Of a stretch of DNA of 64,000 bases, positions 1 to 11,738 are shown one piece after another. Under the pieces are notes generated by a model, which worked only from the letters and a program-made list of their open reading frames with translations, had not been told where the DNA came from and made no database searches. Location: assembly GCA_963855995.1 (NCBI GenBank), contig OY979717.1:29056246-29120245 (forward strand). The letters run 5' to 3'. The position numbers and the translations under genes are program-made. This DNA comes from Muricea muricata. Lineage: Eukaryota; Cnidaria; Anthozoa; Malacalcyonacea; Plexauridae. The first letter of the stretch is position 1. Each line of letters starts with the position of its first letter.

Positions 1-18
1 CCTTATGGGACTGAGCAC

Positions 19-167
19 GAGCGTTAATGAGGGGTAGCGGTGTTATTTATGTGTTCGTGTTCTAATTTCTTTGAAATCAGCCTGTTTTCTATTTCAAAAG
101 AAATTAACCAGGCAGAACCTCAATATATGAATATTCCACTCTCCCAGTTAATGCTCTTGCTTCGCCC
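19..167. mobile_element. MITE copy A, GAGCGTTAAT family
   Basis: The ends form an imperfect inverted repeat: GAGCGTTAAT at the left and its near complement AGTTAATGCTC at the right. The interior reads TTCGTGTTC and TTTCTTTGAAATC and returns as a complementary arm. A second full copy lies at 34945-35105 and a half copy at 22386-22440. It encodes no protein. The short reading frame through it is incidental. Boundaries are approximate because no clean target duplication is visible. Confidence 0.6.
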
Positions 168-528
168 TCAATTTTATATTGCCACACTATATATAATGTC
201 CGGAAAATACTATGTAGAAAAGAAAATGCAACATTATCCATACAGATTCTTTGATAATGAAGACATTTTCATGAAGTAGATTTTCAATTTTTCACATTGC
301 TTAAAATGTCTATACATTTGTAGACGGTCCTGAGTAATAGAATCCCCTGACGAACATTTGCACGAGTTCTACTTAACTATGATTCTTGCGCGTCATATAA
401 AAAATCTAACATTGCTGACTATGTTATAATAAGTCTATACGGCGACAAATTTTTGAACTGGCTGCACGAGCTAAGTTTTTAAAGAACATCATTTGATAAT
501 CCTTTGCTGCTTAGATGAGTAAAACAGG

Positions 529-590
529 AAGCTTGAAATAAACCAATTTTATAAACTAGGAAGCTTTAAATAAACCAATTTTATAAACAA
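529..590. repeat. Two-unit tandem repeat of about 31 bp
   Basis: The block AGGAAGCTT(G/T)AAATAAACC followed by AATTTTATAAAC occurs twice in succession with one substitution between units. It is intergenic and non-coding. Confidence 0.75.
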
Positions 591-676
591 GACACTAACG
601 CCAACGACATAATTATTCACCCGAGGGCAAAAACGTAGTAAAGGAACAGGTGAAACAATTCAAAAATTGCAGTAAA

Positions 677-803
677 TAATAGACACTTCCCGAATTTATT
701 CTGTGGGCATAAAAAACACTTCTTTTCAATAGGCTTCATACCCCGCCTCGATTTCAAGCCATTGTTTCGTGTGCACTCAAGCCAATTCGGGAAGTGTCTA
801 TTA
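677..803. mobile_element. Short MITE, TIR TAATAGACACTTCCCGAATT
   Basis: The 127-bp segment begins TAATAGACACTTCCCGAATT and ends with the exact reverse complement AATTCGGGAAGTGTCTATTA. The inner 85 bp is unique. The flank GGAACAGGTG...AAAATTGCAGTAAA at 634-676 recurs without the insertion at 1586-1625, where it runs directly into a TGGTATC-like sequence. That second site looks like a paralogous empty site. Too short to code for a transposase. Confidence 0.8.
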
Positions 804-2545
804 TGGTATCTATCGATATGGCTACCTATGGATATGGCTTTTCAAAATGAAACGGTTCATATCTAGATGTGATGGACGCGATGGTTGAAAAAAATGCTAT
901 TCGATTGATGGATCGATCTTCAGCACTAGGACATCCCGCCTTTCATTAATATTTTTTAATCAACTTTTTGCATTATAATTTCTGATCATGCTTGTCTACA
1001 CAATTTCTAGTGATGTAAAAATCTTACCATGTAAATGTTTTTCTTCAATAGATGAAAAATTATTCCACAAATAATTTTGCAGCCACTCGCTTTGAACTTC
1101 GCTGTACGTGCTTCGACGCGCTGTAAATATAGACGCAAAATTTATTGATGTTTGACATTTCATACTAAGAGAGAAGTGGTTTTTTAAATTGTAATAATAA
1201 AACTTGTTGTGACAATATACTGAAGTACCAAGTAACCAAATTCAACACAGCCCATGCAAAGCCAAATACAAAGTTTTGTAGTTACATAGTAGGATTACTG
1301 AAAAAAAAACCCGATTTCGACCATTACGAGCATGCGCATGCCAAGCAATTCGAACTAATTTGAGGGGAAATTCAGATGTACTGCATATGTATAGATAATT
1401 ACAGGTTTTTAAGACGATATTTTACAAATACAAAACTGAAATAGGCATTGAACTGTTTTTGCACTTTGCCCCAAGTGAGCTTATTTCTTGTTCGACAGTT
1501 TTAATAGAATATTCATTGCATGTGAAGAGTTATACACAAAACAAATGCAGTTATGAAAATTCTGTGTCTACAAAAACACAGCAGAGGAACAGGTGTAACT
1601 ATAATTCTAAAATTGCAGTAAATATAATTGTGGTATCATTCCGATTAACGCCCAGTGGTTTTTCAACATTTGAAACAACTTCGATTGTCGTATTCATCAA
1701 AGCAAACTACATGTCCTTCACTTCATAACCCAGGACTGCAAGTTTTATACATTTTTGAAATGGTCGAATAAAACTATAATAATGATCTACTTATAAGCAT
1801 GTTAAATAAATTGTAGTTCAGGTAAAGAAACTATGAATGGAAGATCAGCTCGTAGCTGTCATTCCAAAAAGTAATTTAAATAACCTTGTAAAATTCATGA
1901 ATAATTAATAAGCTAATTACCCAATAAATGAACCATATTTATGTCACATGATATCTTTTTAAACCTCAATACAGGTCAACAATCTGATAAAGCTATGTCC
2001 CAATTAGTATTCTAAACTTTGATACAGCTATATCCTAATTAGCACGCATTTATTAACTTTGTTAAAAAATGTTCCTGATTAATATTCGTATATTGGACGC
2101 GCACGAAACAAAGCTAATGACATTCCACATTCATTACCTACCTGTAAATCCCCATGCAGATCTGCTGCTCGTATTTTATCTATTACTTACAAAATACTAA
2201 TGCATGGGATACTGTTTTAGCCGTATTTTCAGTTTACAATGAGGCTTTGTCTTGATTGGTTGGGCGAAACTTTAGCAAAGCATTAGTATTTCCGCATTTC
2301 ATAAATGTTTATTTTTCGATAAGTTTCGTTTCTCCCAGACACAATTAACCCCGGCTACGAGCTACTTTGGCACGCCCCTGTTGACAGCCAAAAACAGAAG
2401 GAATCGGCTGCTCAATGCAAATTCGAACTATACTGTGAATGAAACAATATTCTACATTAAATTCTGGCACGTTCATGTATAGCGTTCACGCACGACATGT
2501 ATTTATAAAACTTTGTGCATGTTTTTTTTCTTTAATCATTTAATG
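804..2545. other. Intergenic AT-rich DNA, nothing recognised
   Basis: No exon with protein-like composition, RNA gene or clear repeat boundary was found here apart from the empty-site paralogue near 1586-1640. The 89-codon frame at 1459-1728 has no recognisable domain and AT-rich composition typical of chance frames. Confidence 0.5.
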
Positions 2546-2838
2546 CCTCGTATCAACGGCAATATTTATTAAGGTGACTTGAAGTAGCTTTGTCTGTTAT
2601 ATATACATGAATGACATAAGATATTTTTAGCGAATGCCGTCCATTGTTCTGATAAGCAATTTGTCCTCTAATGCTAAATAAGACTTGTAAGACAGCAAAT
2701 CCGTAAACATTACCTCTAATTAGGAAATTATCCTGATATGCGTAAATTGCTATATATATATATTGTTGTATTATATGCTTACTTCGCATACCTTTAGCAA
2801 TGCAAATGCATTATTTTGTATACTACTTTATAGAGAAA
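2546..2838. repeat. Dispersed repeat, copy 1
   Basis: This block shares a long alignable run with 12751-13126 in the same orientation: ACGGCAATATTTATT near the start, GCTTTGTCTGTTATATATACATG next, CTTGTAAGACAG in the middle, and TATATTGTTGTATT(C/A)TATGCTT near the end. The second copy has extra internal sequence. No TIR or coding potential was seen, so the element class is unknown. The two copies lie on either side of the BEL/Pao element at 4161-11461. Confidence 0.65.
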
Positions 2839-3585
2839 CTGACCTTCTGTCGCCATGAAATTTTGCATAAACAAGCAGTAATTGCCAGTATTTCGTGAGA
2901 AATTAGCGGAATCACGACCAGATGTTATACCAGCTATGCATGTACGATTTGGGGCAGTAGTATATATAAGATAGACTATGTCATGAAGAATTATGCATGT
3001 CGGAGCAAACAATATAGTTGTTGTCCTACATGTTGTTCTTTGTTGCTAAATTTTTTTACTGATCATATAGACAAAAATCGATGTAATATAAAGAATCTAA
3101 TTTTTCACATGTATACAAACTACAATCATTGACAATTCAGACAGCGAATGTTTCTGTCTGCATGGGCGTACTCCGGCCAGATGCACTATAAACTATGTTC
3201 TATGTTATTTAATTTGCCTGTAAAATTTACTTAATATGTAATTGCAGGTACAAAATTCAGCTTCGGGCAGTATAGATCGACTGGTTCAGTTGAACCAAAT
3301 TACACTATACACTAGGACCGCAATTTAGCCCACCCCACAGAAAGCAGTTGAATTATTCTTACCATAAAATTAGGCACAATTAATTTAGAACTATAACAAA
3401 GTTGGATACTAAAAATAAATAATTCCGTCGAGCAATTTAGTGCTACTCCTTCAAAATACATCATCCAAATTAGGAAAAAAAATATACACGATGAGTTCAA
3501 GTGGTTGGCATGTGATATGACACACGAAAAATATTCTTCAGCTTCTGATTGTGAACAAGTTAAATCTGAGAAGTTTTTTCTATAC

Positions 3586-3649
3586 CTTTGAATGAGTTGC
3601 TTTTGTTGATAGTCTTTCAGTCTTTTCACGCGATCTGCTGCTTCGGCAA
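3586..3649 (-). CDS. Possible isolated exon, coiled-coil-like
   Basis: On the minus strand an acceptor-like ATAAG at 3650-3654 is followed by a frame reading AEAADRVKRLKDYQQKQLIQ, then a plausible donor AAAG|GTATAG. The peptide is rich in K, Q and R and helical in character, unlike the surrounding chance frames. It could be one exon of a coiled-coil protein or a relic. No neighbouring exon could be connected within the window, so the call is weak. Confidence 0.25.
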
Positions 3650-4160
3650 CTTATATAGCTATATGATAATATATATGATATTAACGAATATAAATCATAT
3701 CACTATATATTTAATTTAAAAACAACAGCTGATCTCAGCTGGGACATGTCACGCATATGCGTGTTATATCGCTTCGGGAGCGTTAACGCTATAATCCTTT
3801 TACGCTTGATGTCTTTGCCTAAAACAACGTCACTTTTTCAATTCAAACCGTGAATTTACTTTTGAGACGAAAACTGCTTCAGCTGTTTCTACTGCTTCTG
3901 TTTTTAGTATGTTTTGGCCTGTCCTTTAGTTATGCTTCACAATGCTTATCCGTGCGAACAAATCGTATTTTTGTCAGAATCATATTCTAGACTAGAAATA
4001 CATGCATGCAGCAACCCCTCGCCATTAACTAAGAGCATGCAACTATATTTTCGGAATTACATGAAGTACTTGTATAGGTTGTTGTCATAGCAACATGGTA
4101 ATTGTTATTCTTTCTGTATATTTTTTGAAAATGATAACATATTGAGTTTTTAATCCTTGT

Positions 4161-4416
4161 TGTAAACTCTGCTGCTCAGTCAACAGGGAAACGCACCAAA
4201 CCGAGAAAAGAAGTCGTAAATATAACACTCTTTAATATTGTTTAATGTGAACGATGTATGGCTTCTGACTGTTGATCTTCGCAGTAACGAAGAAAACACT
4301 TAACAAATGTGTACAAAGTACCATATCACTTGTAAAACAATAAAACACAAAACCCGTGTTTGCGCCCGCCTTTCGGGAGTTAGGTAACCTGCAGTTAGGC
4401 TGGCCTAGAGCTTACA
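4161..4416 (-). repeat. 3' LTR of BEL/Pao element 1
   Basis: It starts TGTAAACTCTGC on the plus strand and ends CTTACA, matching the LTR at 11206-11461 over its full 256 bp. Just inside it, at 4417-4428, the element strand reads a purine-rich run (GATAGGGGCCGG) consistent with a polypurine tract. Confidence 0.95.
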
Positions 4417-4568
4417 CCGGCCCCTATCGATATACTAGATACCAACTAACAGTATCTAGGCCAAATAACGAAATAGGGATTAATAATACGAAAGTTCAAT
4501 AATTGATCGTGTTCGTTATACTATGATATATATATGCGGTTCGTCTTGCGCGGTACGAATTATCATGT

Positions 4569-4832
4569 TCAATCGTCGGCTCCCTCCAGAAGACACAACT
4601 GCCGGACGTTTCTTCTAAATGTTGCATGACGTGTTCTCACGGTTGCTTCACGTACGTTTCCATTCTCGTCAGGAAACACTTCTTCAACAATAGCCATGGA
4701 CCATTGTCCGCGTGGTAATTTCTTGTCCGCCATCAACACTAGAACGTCGGGGCTTCAGCCATTTCTGACGCTTCTGCAAGGTAGGGAGATACTCTGCAAT
4801 ATAGCGCTTCCAGAACGAAGTGGCCAGTAACT
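4569..4832 (-). pseudogene. Integrase C-terminal domain, BEL/Pao element 1
   Basis: The minus strand encodes the FWKRY...LQKRQKWL type segment that follows the integrase core in BEL/Pao elements, then a stretch ending in a TGA at 4569-4571. An in-frame TAA separates it from the integrase core fragment upstream, and the frame changes once more near 4757. Non-functional as it stands. Confidence 0.8.
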
Positions 4833-4836
4833 GGGC

Positions 4837-5217
4837 TTACCTCCAACGGCTGCTGTACCTTTCTGCTCCAACAAATACTCCCGGTGGCAAGCAAGAATTA
4901 GATCGGAGAAGTAATAACTTGTTTGGTGTTAATGGATCTAAATCATCAGGGTCACCTTCGTTTCTCACTAACGGACGATCGTTCAGGATCCTTTCGGCTT
5001 TTACAAGAAAGGTGTGAAGACCTTCGTCATCGACAACTTGCTCATTCATGAGTGCCGCCAAGATTCTGCGAATGGAACGTATCATGCGCTCCCAAATACC
5101 TCCAGTGTGGCTTGCAAGAGGTGGGTTGAAATGCCATCTGATTTTGCTCATCATTAGACGGTCATAAATCCGTTTCTGCGCCTCACTCGCTTGCATTTTC
5201 TCGAATTCTTGCTTCAA
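4837..5217 (-). pseudogene. Integrase core fragment with catalytic Glu region, element 1
   Basis: The 126-codon frame carries the IRWHFNPPLASHTGGIWERM segment, the conserved region around the third catalytic acidic residue (E in GIWERM). It continues through a DLDPLTPN motif typical of BEL/Pao integrases. It is out of frame with the preceding core fragment (a frame change at about 5217) and terminates at a premature stop after SSRWR. Confidence 0.85.
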
Positions 5218-5415
5218 TGTCCCGGACGCTCCAACGAAATTCGTACCGTTGCGCTGTACACGTCTTTGGAAACACCTCTACGAGCGGTGAGCCGACTGAA
5301 CGCACAAAGGAACGATTCCGCGTCAAGGGAGTGTGCTACTTCGATATGAACTGCTCTTAGGGCCATACACGTGAATACACACGCATATCTCTTTACTTGA
5401 CTTCTTCCACTTACT
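5214..5415 (-). pseudogene. Integrase core fragment, element 1
   Basis: Encodes the VKRYACVFTCMALRAVHIEV segment of the DDE integrase core. The sequence then loses the frame just before the second catalytic Asp motif. At the junction with the upstream integrase fragment a 17-nt run (ACTTGACTTCTTCCACT and its neighbour) is partly duplicated at 5395-5425, which probably caused that frame break. Confidence 0.75.
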
Positions 5416-6162
5416 TTACTTGACTTCTTCAACCAACAGCGGCCCAAAATAATCAACACCGGTCGACATGAACGGGCTTTCAAACGATGTAATTCGCGGC
5501 GTGGGAAGCGTGGCCATGACTTGCTCACAAGGTGAAGAGTACTTCTTGCGGCATTGAATGCATCGTCCAAGGACCCAGCGAATACGCGAACGACCTCCGA
5601 TGATCCAAAACTCTTGCTGCACAGCTGCAAGGACAGAACGTGCACCAATGTGACCATCTCTTTCGTGGAAGTGTCTTATAATGAGCTCGACCACGTGATG
5701 CTTGCTTGGGATGATAACAGGATGTCTCGAATCGAAACTAATAGAGGCTCTATCAATTCTACCACCAACTCTAAGAAGTCCTTCCTTTCCCATAAAGGGT
5801 GCCAATTTGGAAAGCCGACTTGATTTCTTGACAGGAGTAGCGTTTGGCTTCGACCGGCAGGCGATTTCTTCGGGAAAACATTGGCGCTGTACATAACTGA
5901 TTAGCTTCATTTGGGCATTCTCCAACTCATCCACCGTCAACAACTCCGCTCCGGCCCCAATCACCTCACTACGGACACCACCATCTCCAGAATCATTAAC
6001 TTTACAAATCTCCGTACGTTGGCGTTGAACAAATCGGACAAATCGCATTAGCCAAGCTACGCCTTTTAGGAGGCGGCACCACGACGAGTAATGTCGAATA
6101 AAGATGTCGAGGGGTTTCACTTCATTGGTTACAGCTTCAAACACATATCGTTCCTCTTCCAC
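5416..6162 (-). pseudogene. RNase H tail and integrase zinc finger, element 1
   Basis: A 248-codon frame. The middle carries the HHCC zinc-binding fold: the His pair lies in the HFHERDGHIG region and the Cys pair in RCIQCRK. It ends at the start of the catalytic core (GVDYFGPLLVEEVK), including the first catalytic Asp, where a stop interrupts it. Preceding residues belong to the linker between RNase H and integrase. Confidence 0.88.
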
Positions 6163-6719
6163 TCGAGAAGATCTTCATTTAATACCTTTATTCCCTCGGG
6201 AATCTCTGGCCAATTCTCTTCGTCATCATAAAGGAAGTTAGGACCATTGATCCACTGCTCTATCTCAAACGTGTCGCTAGGACGTAAACCTCTCGAGGCG
6301 TAATCTGCCGGGTTGGCTTCGGTATTCACATATCCCCATTGTGAAGGCTTCGAGATCCCATGAATGGCTTCGATTCTATTCGCGACAAACGTCTTGAACA
6401 GACCGGCCTTGTTGTTAATATACTGCAATACGCAGGTCGAATCTGTCAAAAACTTAACTTTGCTCAGCGTCCAGTCGAGCTCTTGCTGAATTTGATGATG
6501 TTGTCTCGCTGCCACCACAGCCGCCGTCAGCTCTAGCCGGGGAATGGTGGTTGGTTTGATAGGTGCCACTCTTGACTTTCCCATCACAAGAGCACAATCG
6601 ACCTTGTTATCAACATCCTTGCTACGCAGGTATGAAACACATCCGTAACCACCCGAAGATGCGTCGGAGAAATGGTGCAACTGGACATCAATCACTTGTG
6701 AGAGCTGGTGAGACTTCAA
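6129..6719 (-). pseudogene. RNase H domain, element 1
   Basis: Encodes an RNase H fold with HHFSDASSGGYGCVSYLR at the start (first catalytic Asp in FSDAS), PRLELTAAV in the middle (catalytic Glu) and FLTDSTCVLQYI (third Asp). It ends with NPADYASRG, the usual His/Asp region. Frame breaks at both ends separate it from the RT connection and the integrase segment. Confidence 0.88.
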
Positions 6720-6969
6720 ATATCTTGGGACTGCAATATTCTCCAGCTGAGGTTAAACCTTCCAACCAATTATCCCACGATTGTGACATCGCTTGGGGAA
6801 TCTCTTCATCCCAACCAATTTGCTCTTTACATAGCTGCTGAAGGAGACGTTTTACTGGGAGAATGAAAGGTGCTGCAAACCCAAATGGATCATACATCGA
6901 GCCGACATCCGATAGTATTCGCCCGCGTGGAGGCATTCTTTCTCTTAATTGTTCGGAAGGTGAAGGCAT
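6688..6969 (-). pseudogene. RT connection region, element 1
   Basis: Carries RGRILSDVGSMYDPFGFAAP, the strongly conserved segment between the BEL/Pao reverse transcriptase thumb and RNase H, followed by a KEQIGWDEE segment. It is in a different frame from the RT upstream (break near 6950) and from RNase H downstream (break near 6705). Confidence 0.85.
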
Positions 6970-8167
6970 CGATTTCTACGTTCCAGTGCACTCCAAGTGC
7001 CCTTTCGATTGGTAACTCACTCAAATCGAGGTTTGCCACAGATTTCGCACGCTCCGATTCGGGGACAGACTCGATGACTTCTCGATCATTACTGATGAAT
7101 TTCGTAAGACGAAATGAACGCTTCGCCAGGAGCTCGCATAATTCCTTTGCCAACTGAATTGCTTCCGGTGGGCTTGGCACAGATTTTAGACAATCGTCTA
7201 CGTAAAAGTTCTTTCGAACAGTTTCGATTGTGGACGAACCAAATGAGCCTTCGAACTCACTAGCAGCCTTTCGTAAGCAGAATCCAGCGCATCTAGGAGA
7301 CGACGTAGCCCCGAATAGGTGAGCGAGCATTTGGTACTCTTCCATAACCTGTTCATAATCGTCGTCCTTCCACCATAGGAATCTAAGATAATCTCGCTGT
7401 TCGGGGGACACTCTGACCTGACTAAACATCGATTCTATGTCAGCCATGAATGCAATGGACTCCTCACGAAACCTTGTCAACACACCAATCAACTTGTTGG
7501 TCATATCTGGGCCTTGCAGAAGTCGCTTGTTCAGAGACACGCCGTCGAATTGGGCAGCACAGTCAAACACTATCCAGGGCTTCTGCGGCTTCTGGGGATA
7601 AAAGACTGGGTGGTGAGGAAGGTACCATACATCGTTTACTTGAGATTTCTCTCCAACCACGGGATCTTCCTGGACTTTGGATGCAAACCCCTTTTCCACA
7701 TAATCGTTGATTCCCTCCTTGTACTTGACATACAAACCTGGATCTTTCTTAAAGCGTGTTTTCAAGGAGTTCATCCTCTTCTCGGCCATTGCTCTATTGT
7801 TGGGAAACGGCAATTTTTCCCGAAATGGCAGATCAAGCTGATAATGGCCATCAACAACTTTAACCGAATGCTCCATTATTATCTGAGCTTTCTTATCTTC
7901 AAAAGAGAGAGCCAAATCTTTGCAGTGTGGTGGTTCACTAAAATCTAACTGGAACATGCGTTCAACCGTCTTAGTAAGAAACTCGTCACCACTGTTAACA
8001 AAGAAACTTGTTGCATCTCCACCCTTTCCTTTTCCCATTGGACCAGCGACGGACCATCCAAGAGGTGTTCTTATAGCGTACGGTTCCTTCTTTCTTCCTC
8101 GTCGCTCCTCCAGCTTCCAATGTGCTTCCGGTACATCAGTTCCAATCAGAAGGGTCACTTCAGGATT
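6890..8167 (-). pseudogene. Reverse transcriptase, element 1
   Basis: A 422-codon frame opens with LLIGTDVPEAHW, the sequence following the protease in BEL/Pao polyproteins. It contains the RT fingers (KPWIVFDCAAQFDG), palm (AFMADIESMFSQV) and catalytic box NFYVDDCLKS. It is in the same frame as the Gag-protease frame upstream and is cut from it only by a single TAA at 8168-8170. The frame is lost after the thumb near 6950. Confidence 0.9.
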
Positions 8168-10793
8168 TTACAGCTCAGGGATACAGACACCATCAAGGTG
8201 GCTCCATTCTTCAATATTGCCTTTGGTTGGAACGCAGCTTCTCGCCACTGATAAATTCTTAATAGATAATGCGTTCGGGATGTCTATGACATCCTTCTGA
8301 TCAATGCCTTGTACATAGAGGTGGTGTGATCTTCCGGACTCTCGAGAAACATTGTTCATCGTTGTCAATCTAAAATCCACGGGTTGGCCTTGTAGATTAC
8401 GTTTCCTCACCAAACTGTCTTTCACGAGTGTTGTATTCGATCCTTCGTCTCGAATAGCGTACGTAGCATTCTTCTCGCGGCCATTGTCCTGGCTAAACAC
8501 TCTCACTGGGATTATCCTCAAACAAACTTGCCTTTTCATAGCATCTGACGCGCCGCAATGACCCGTTTGGGCATCTGGAACTTCCGTATTCCTCGTCTCG
8601 GTCGACACTCTTTCCTTACGTTCGTCAAACTTGTCTTCTGGCTGTCTCTCTTCGGATTTAATTAAATGAAGAAGTGGATGGTGCCGCTTGCCACATCCAG
8701 CAATGAAGCAACTACGACCCCTTTGGCATTTGTTCGCAAAATGCCCTTTCATCAGACAAACATTACACAATCCCTCAACAGATACAAATTTTTTCCTTTC
8801 CAGATAAGACTGTTCCTGGAATTTATAACACTTCTCCACCGTGTGGCCATCTTTGCTACAGAAGAGGCACTTGGCCTTCGTTGCTCCAGCTTGTTTGCCA
8901 TCTTGTTTACTCGTCACCGATTTTTCTCGAAAGACTTGGTTAACGAAGGCGCCCTTTATTGGTTTGTTCGGAAATCGAAGCCTGTTCTTCTCGTTGTCGG
9001 TCCTAACGTTGACCAATCGACCGTATTCTGTGTTTGCCAACTTGGCTTTTTTCACCACAAAGTTAGTGAGAGCGGCGAAATCCGGTTCGGTATTCTGATC
9101 TCTAAGGTTATTTGCTTCCTTAGCCCACTCTGAACGAAGGTACCGGGGTAAACGTAAAACAACGGCACTTATATTATATCTTGAATTTATGTCGGTTTGG
9201 TAGCCAAGCATATTTAGGTTCATGGCACAGTTCTCCATGTCTCTGGTTAATTGCAACAACCTTTCACTTTTGTTCTCTTTGATTGCACAACCCTTCGTAA
9301 CCCGATCAATGTGTGAGGCAGCAACTACATGAGTCTGTCCAAACATTTCATGAAGAATAGATTTCGCCTTCTTATAACCTTCTTCTGGAGCGAGCATCAC
9401 TGTCCCACTGATAGCGTCCTTATCCTTTCCAGTGCAGAGCTGGATTAGAAAGTTACGTCTTATGTTTAGATCAGCCTCAACATCTTCAACATTTGTCTTG
9501 AGGTTTGCAATGAAACTTGGATATTTCAATGGATCTCCATCGAAGGACATGTACTCTCTTTTGGGCATAACAAACCCTTTGCTGATCGTTGATCCGATAG
9601 TGGTTGCCATCATCCTCAGTGCTTGCTGTTGTTGCTCGAACATCTGCTGACTATTCGGGATTGGTTGATAAGGCTGAGGTATCCCGAAATTAGGTGCTGC
9701 ATTGCAGTACGCTCCTGGCACAAAACTCGACATACCTTGCTGACTAACATACATTCTTCGGGCTTCGTCTTGGAATTGGTTATTCCGATATTCCTGCATT
9801 GTAACGAGTGGTTCCTGCTGGTATGACGGTGTTCGAAGTGCTTGTTGTGGGCTAAATGTGTTGACAGGGGGTACATAATGGGTCTGAAACTGTTGTTCAG
9901 CAGGTAATGCATTTTCCCTAGATTGTTCATCTCTTCGCCTTGTAATGAATGGTTCAACTTGGTTATACCCTTGCTTAAGTCTGTCCGTTTCTCTACGTCC
10001 ACTTTCACGCTGTTCCACATTACGTTGTTCCAGGTCATGCCTTTCTGCTTCACGCGGTTCCGCTTCACGCCATTCCGCTTCACGTTGTTCCGCTTCACGC
10101 CGTCTCGCTTCACGCCGTTCTGCTTCACGTTGCTCCGCTTCACGTTGTTCCGCTTCACGTTGTTCCGCTTCACGCCGTCTCGCTTCGCGCCGTTCCGTTT
10201 CACGTTGTTCCGCTTCGCGTTGTTCCGCTTCACGCCGTTCCGTTGTCCTCGCTGGGGGCTGTAGTTGTCACGCTCTGGCAGCTCTGCGACATTTTGCCCT
10301 TCATTTTCGTCATCTGAACTTAAACACTGATCATCACAACCGACTCCTCGTTGTTCAATAAGTTCGGCTTCTGCCAATTGGGCTTCCAGCTCTTGTAATG
10401 CCTTTCTCTCAGCAAGCTCTGCAAGTCGCCTTTCCCTTTCAAGCTCTAGCTCTTGTCTCTTGATTTCCATTTCCAATTCCCTAGTCTCTTTCTCTAGGGC
10501 TTGTCTCTTCCGAAGTTGCTCCAACTGTAGCTGCAGCTGCAGCTTACCGCTAACCATTCCACCGCACTTTGCCTTGACCTTACACTAGGTGCCGGTGCAG
10601 ATTTGCTGACTCTCGGAGAAGCATCTTTCGTGGCTGAACCAACACCCAAATCCTGCGATAATGATCTTGTTGTTGGGGGAAACTCAGCCCTTTCTACCCA
10701 CTCGGCCTTTTATTGTGAAGAAGACCTTTGATGAGGTACATTTTCTTCACATACGGGGAACACATCCTTGTGGTCCTCTCTGACAGCATCCAT
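8168..10793 (-). pseudogene. Gag and protease, element 1
   Basis: Likely Gag start is the ATG at 10791-10793, but a TAA follows in frame at 10710-10712. After a frame change near 10550 comes a Q/E/R/L-rich coiled coil, then a 15-bp coding minisatellite at 10036-10245 giving repeats of the EAEQR type, reached only after another frame change. The 616-codon frame downstream holds the retroviral-type Gag core and cysteine-histidine knuckles (CLFCSKDGHTVEKC and CNVCLMKGHFANKC). A protease segment with an unusual IRDEGSNTT at the active-site position follows. It ends at the TAA that separates it from RT. Confidence 0.87.
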
Positions 10794-11205
10794 ATTAAAA
10801 CGCCCCACTACTGTCCCGTCTTGTAGCCATTGTAATGGGTTTTGTTCGGATTTGATAAATCCTAAATATTTATGTTATTATCCACCTTTTAAATCAAACC
10901 AATTATATATCCACTTGATACACACTAATATACTGCTCCCATTGACGCAATAATAAATTCACAGGACAAACTCCAATTGTCTCACTGTGAAACTACGAAT
11001 GTCCATAAATATTCACTTGAACTTACTTGCTAATTACGAAGATGTCAACGGTATATAAAACGTCCGTACGTTCGTATAACATGAAGTATTACCAATTCAT
11101 AAATCGAAATTGTAGTATCCTCAGTGGAATTTATCGATAAATCCGTTTAATTCTCTACTCAGTTATAGGCAAATATACAAATACCTTCACGAAGTAGTCA
11201 GAAAC

Positions 11206-11461
11206 TGTAAACTCTGCTGCTCAGTCAACAGGGAAACGCACCAAACCGCGAAAAGAAGTCGTAAATATAACATTCTTTAATATTGTATAATGTGAACGAT
11301 GTATGGCTTCTGACTGTTGACCTTCGCAGTAACGAAGAAAACACTTAATAAATGTGTACAAAGTACCATATCACTAGTAAAACAATAAAACACAAAATAT
11401 GTGTTTGCGCCCACCTTTCGGGAGTTAGGTTACCTGCAGTTAGGCTGGCCTAGAACTTACA
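11206..11461 (-). repeat. 5' LTR of BEL/Pao element 1
   Basis: Matches the LTR at 4161-4416 over 256 bp with about a dozen substitutions and no length change. It is the upstream LTR for the minus-strand element. Just inside it (about 11180-11205) no convincing TGG-initiated primer-binding site is visible, so the primer tRNA is not assigned. Confidence 0.95.
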
Positions 11462-11527
11462 CTTGTTTTATTGACAATTTTTTAAAATGGCACAACATTT
11501 GTCATCGGTATGTTAGTACGCCTAATG

Positions 11528-11730
11528 CAGTGGCGAATCTAGCGTAAGTCAAAAGAAATTACCACAGCTCATTCTAGGATATATTTACATTTTAAAATAC
11601 CTTCAAAGCTACTTCATTGGTTAGATTTTATTCTTTTGAAATTCATAACCTATGACATTGTTTTAAAGTTATTTTGAATTTAAAATTGAGCTGCTATAAT
11701 TTATTTTGACTTACCCTGGATCCGCCACTG
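11528..11730. mobile_element. hAT-type MITE, copy 1
   Basis: 203 bp with ends CAGTGGCGAATCTAG and its counterpart GGATCCGCCACTG. Long near-palindromic arms continue through GTAAGTCAAAA. Both sides carry the perfect 8-bp duplication GCCTAATG (11520-11527 and 11731-11738), which with CAG...CTG ends is diagnostic of hAT transposition. A second copy of identical length in opposite orientation lies at 49657-49859. Confidence 0.95.
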
Positions 11731-11738
11731 GCCTAATG

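Larger units (their letters stand above)
4161..11461 (-). mobile_element. BEL/Pao LTR retrotransposon 1 (complete, broken)
   Basis: A 7.3-kb element with 256-bp LTRs, TG...CA termini and a perfect 5-bp target duplication CTTGT on both outer flanks (4156-4160 and 11462-11466). Internal order on the minus strand is Gag with zinc knuckles, protease, reverse transcriptase with YVDD, RNase H and integrase with a HHCC finger, DDE core and C-terminal domain. That order and the 5-bp duplication are those of BEL/Pao. The LTRs differ at roughly a dozen positions (about 95% identical), so the insertion is not recent. The coding region has several in-frame stops and frame changes and cannot produce an intact polyprotein. 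Confidence 0.95.

Noticed and set aside
7450..9133. Plus-strand frames of 86-155 codons across 7450-9133
   Set aside because: They lie antisense to the RT and Gag frames of element 1, which carry the clear motifs.
9616..10240. C-terminal part of the 313-codon frame with KRNNV-type repeats
   Set aside because: The Gag core continues in a different frame; this is the out-of-frame reading of the 15-bp minisatellite and Gag, kept open by the repeat.
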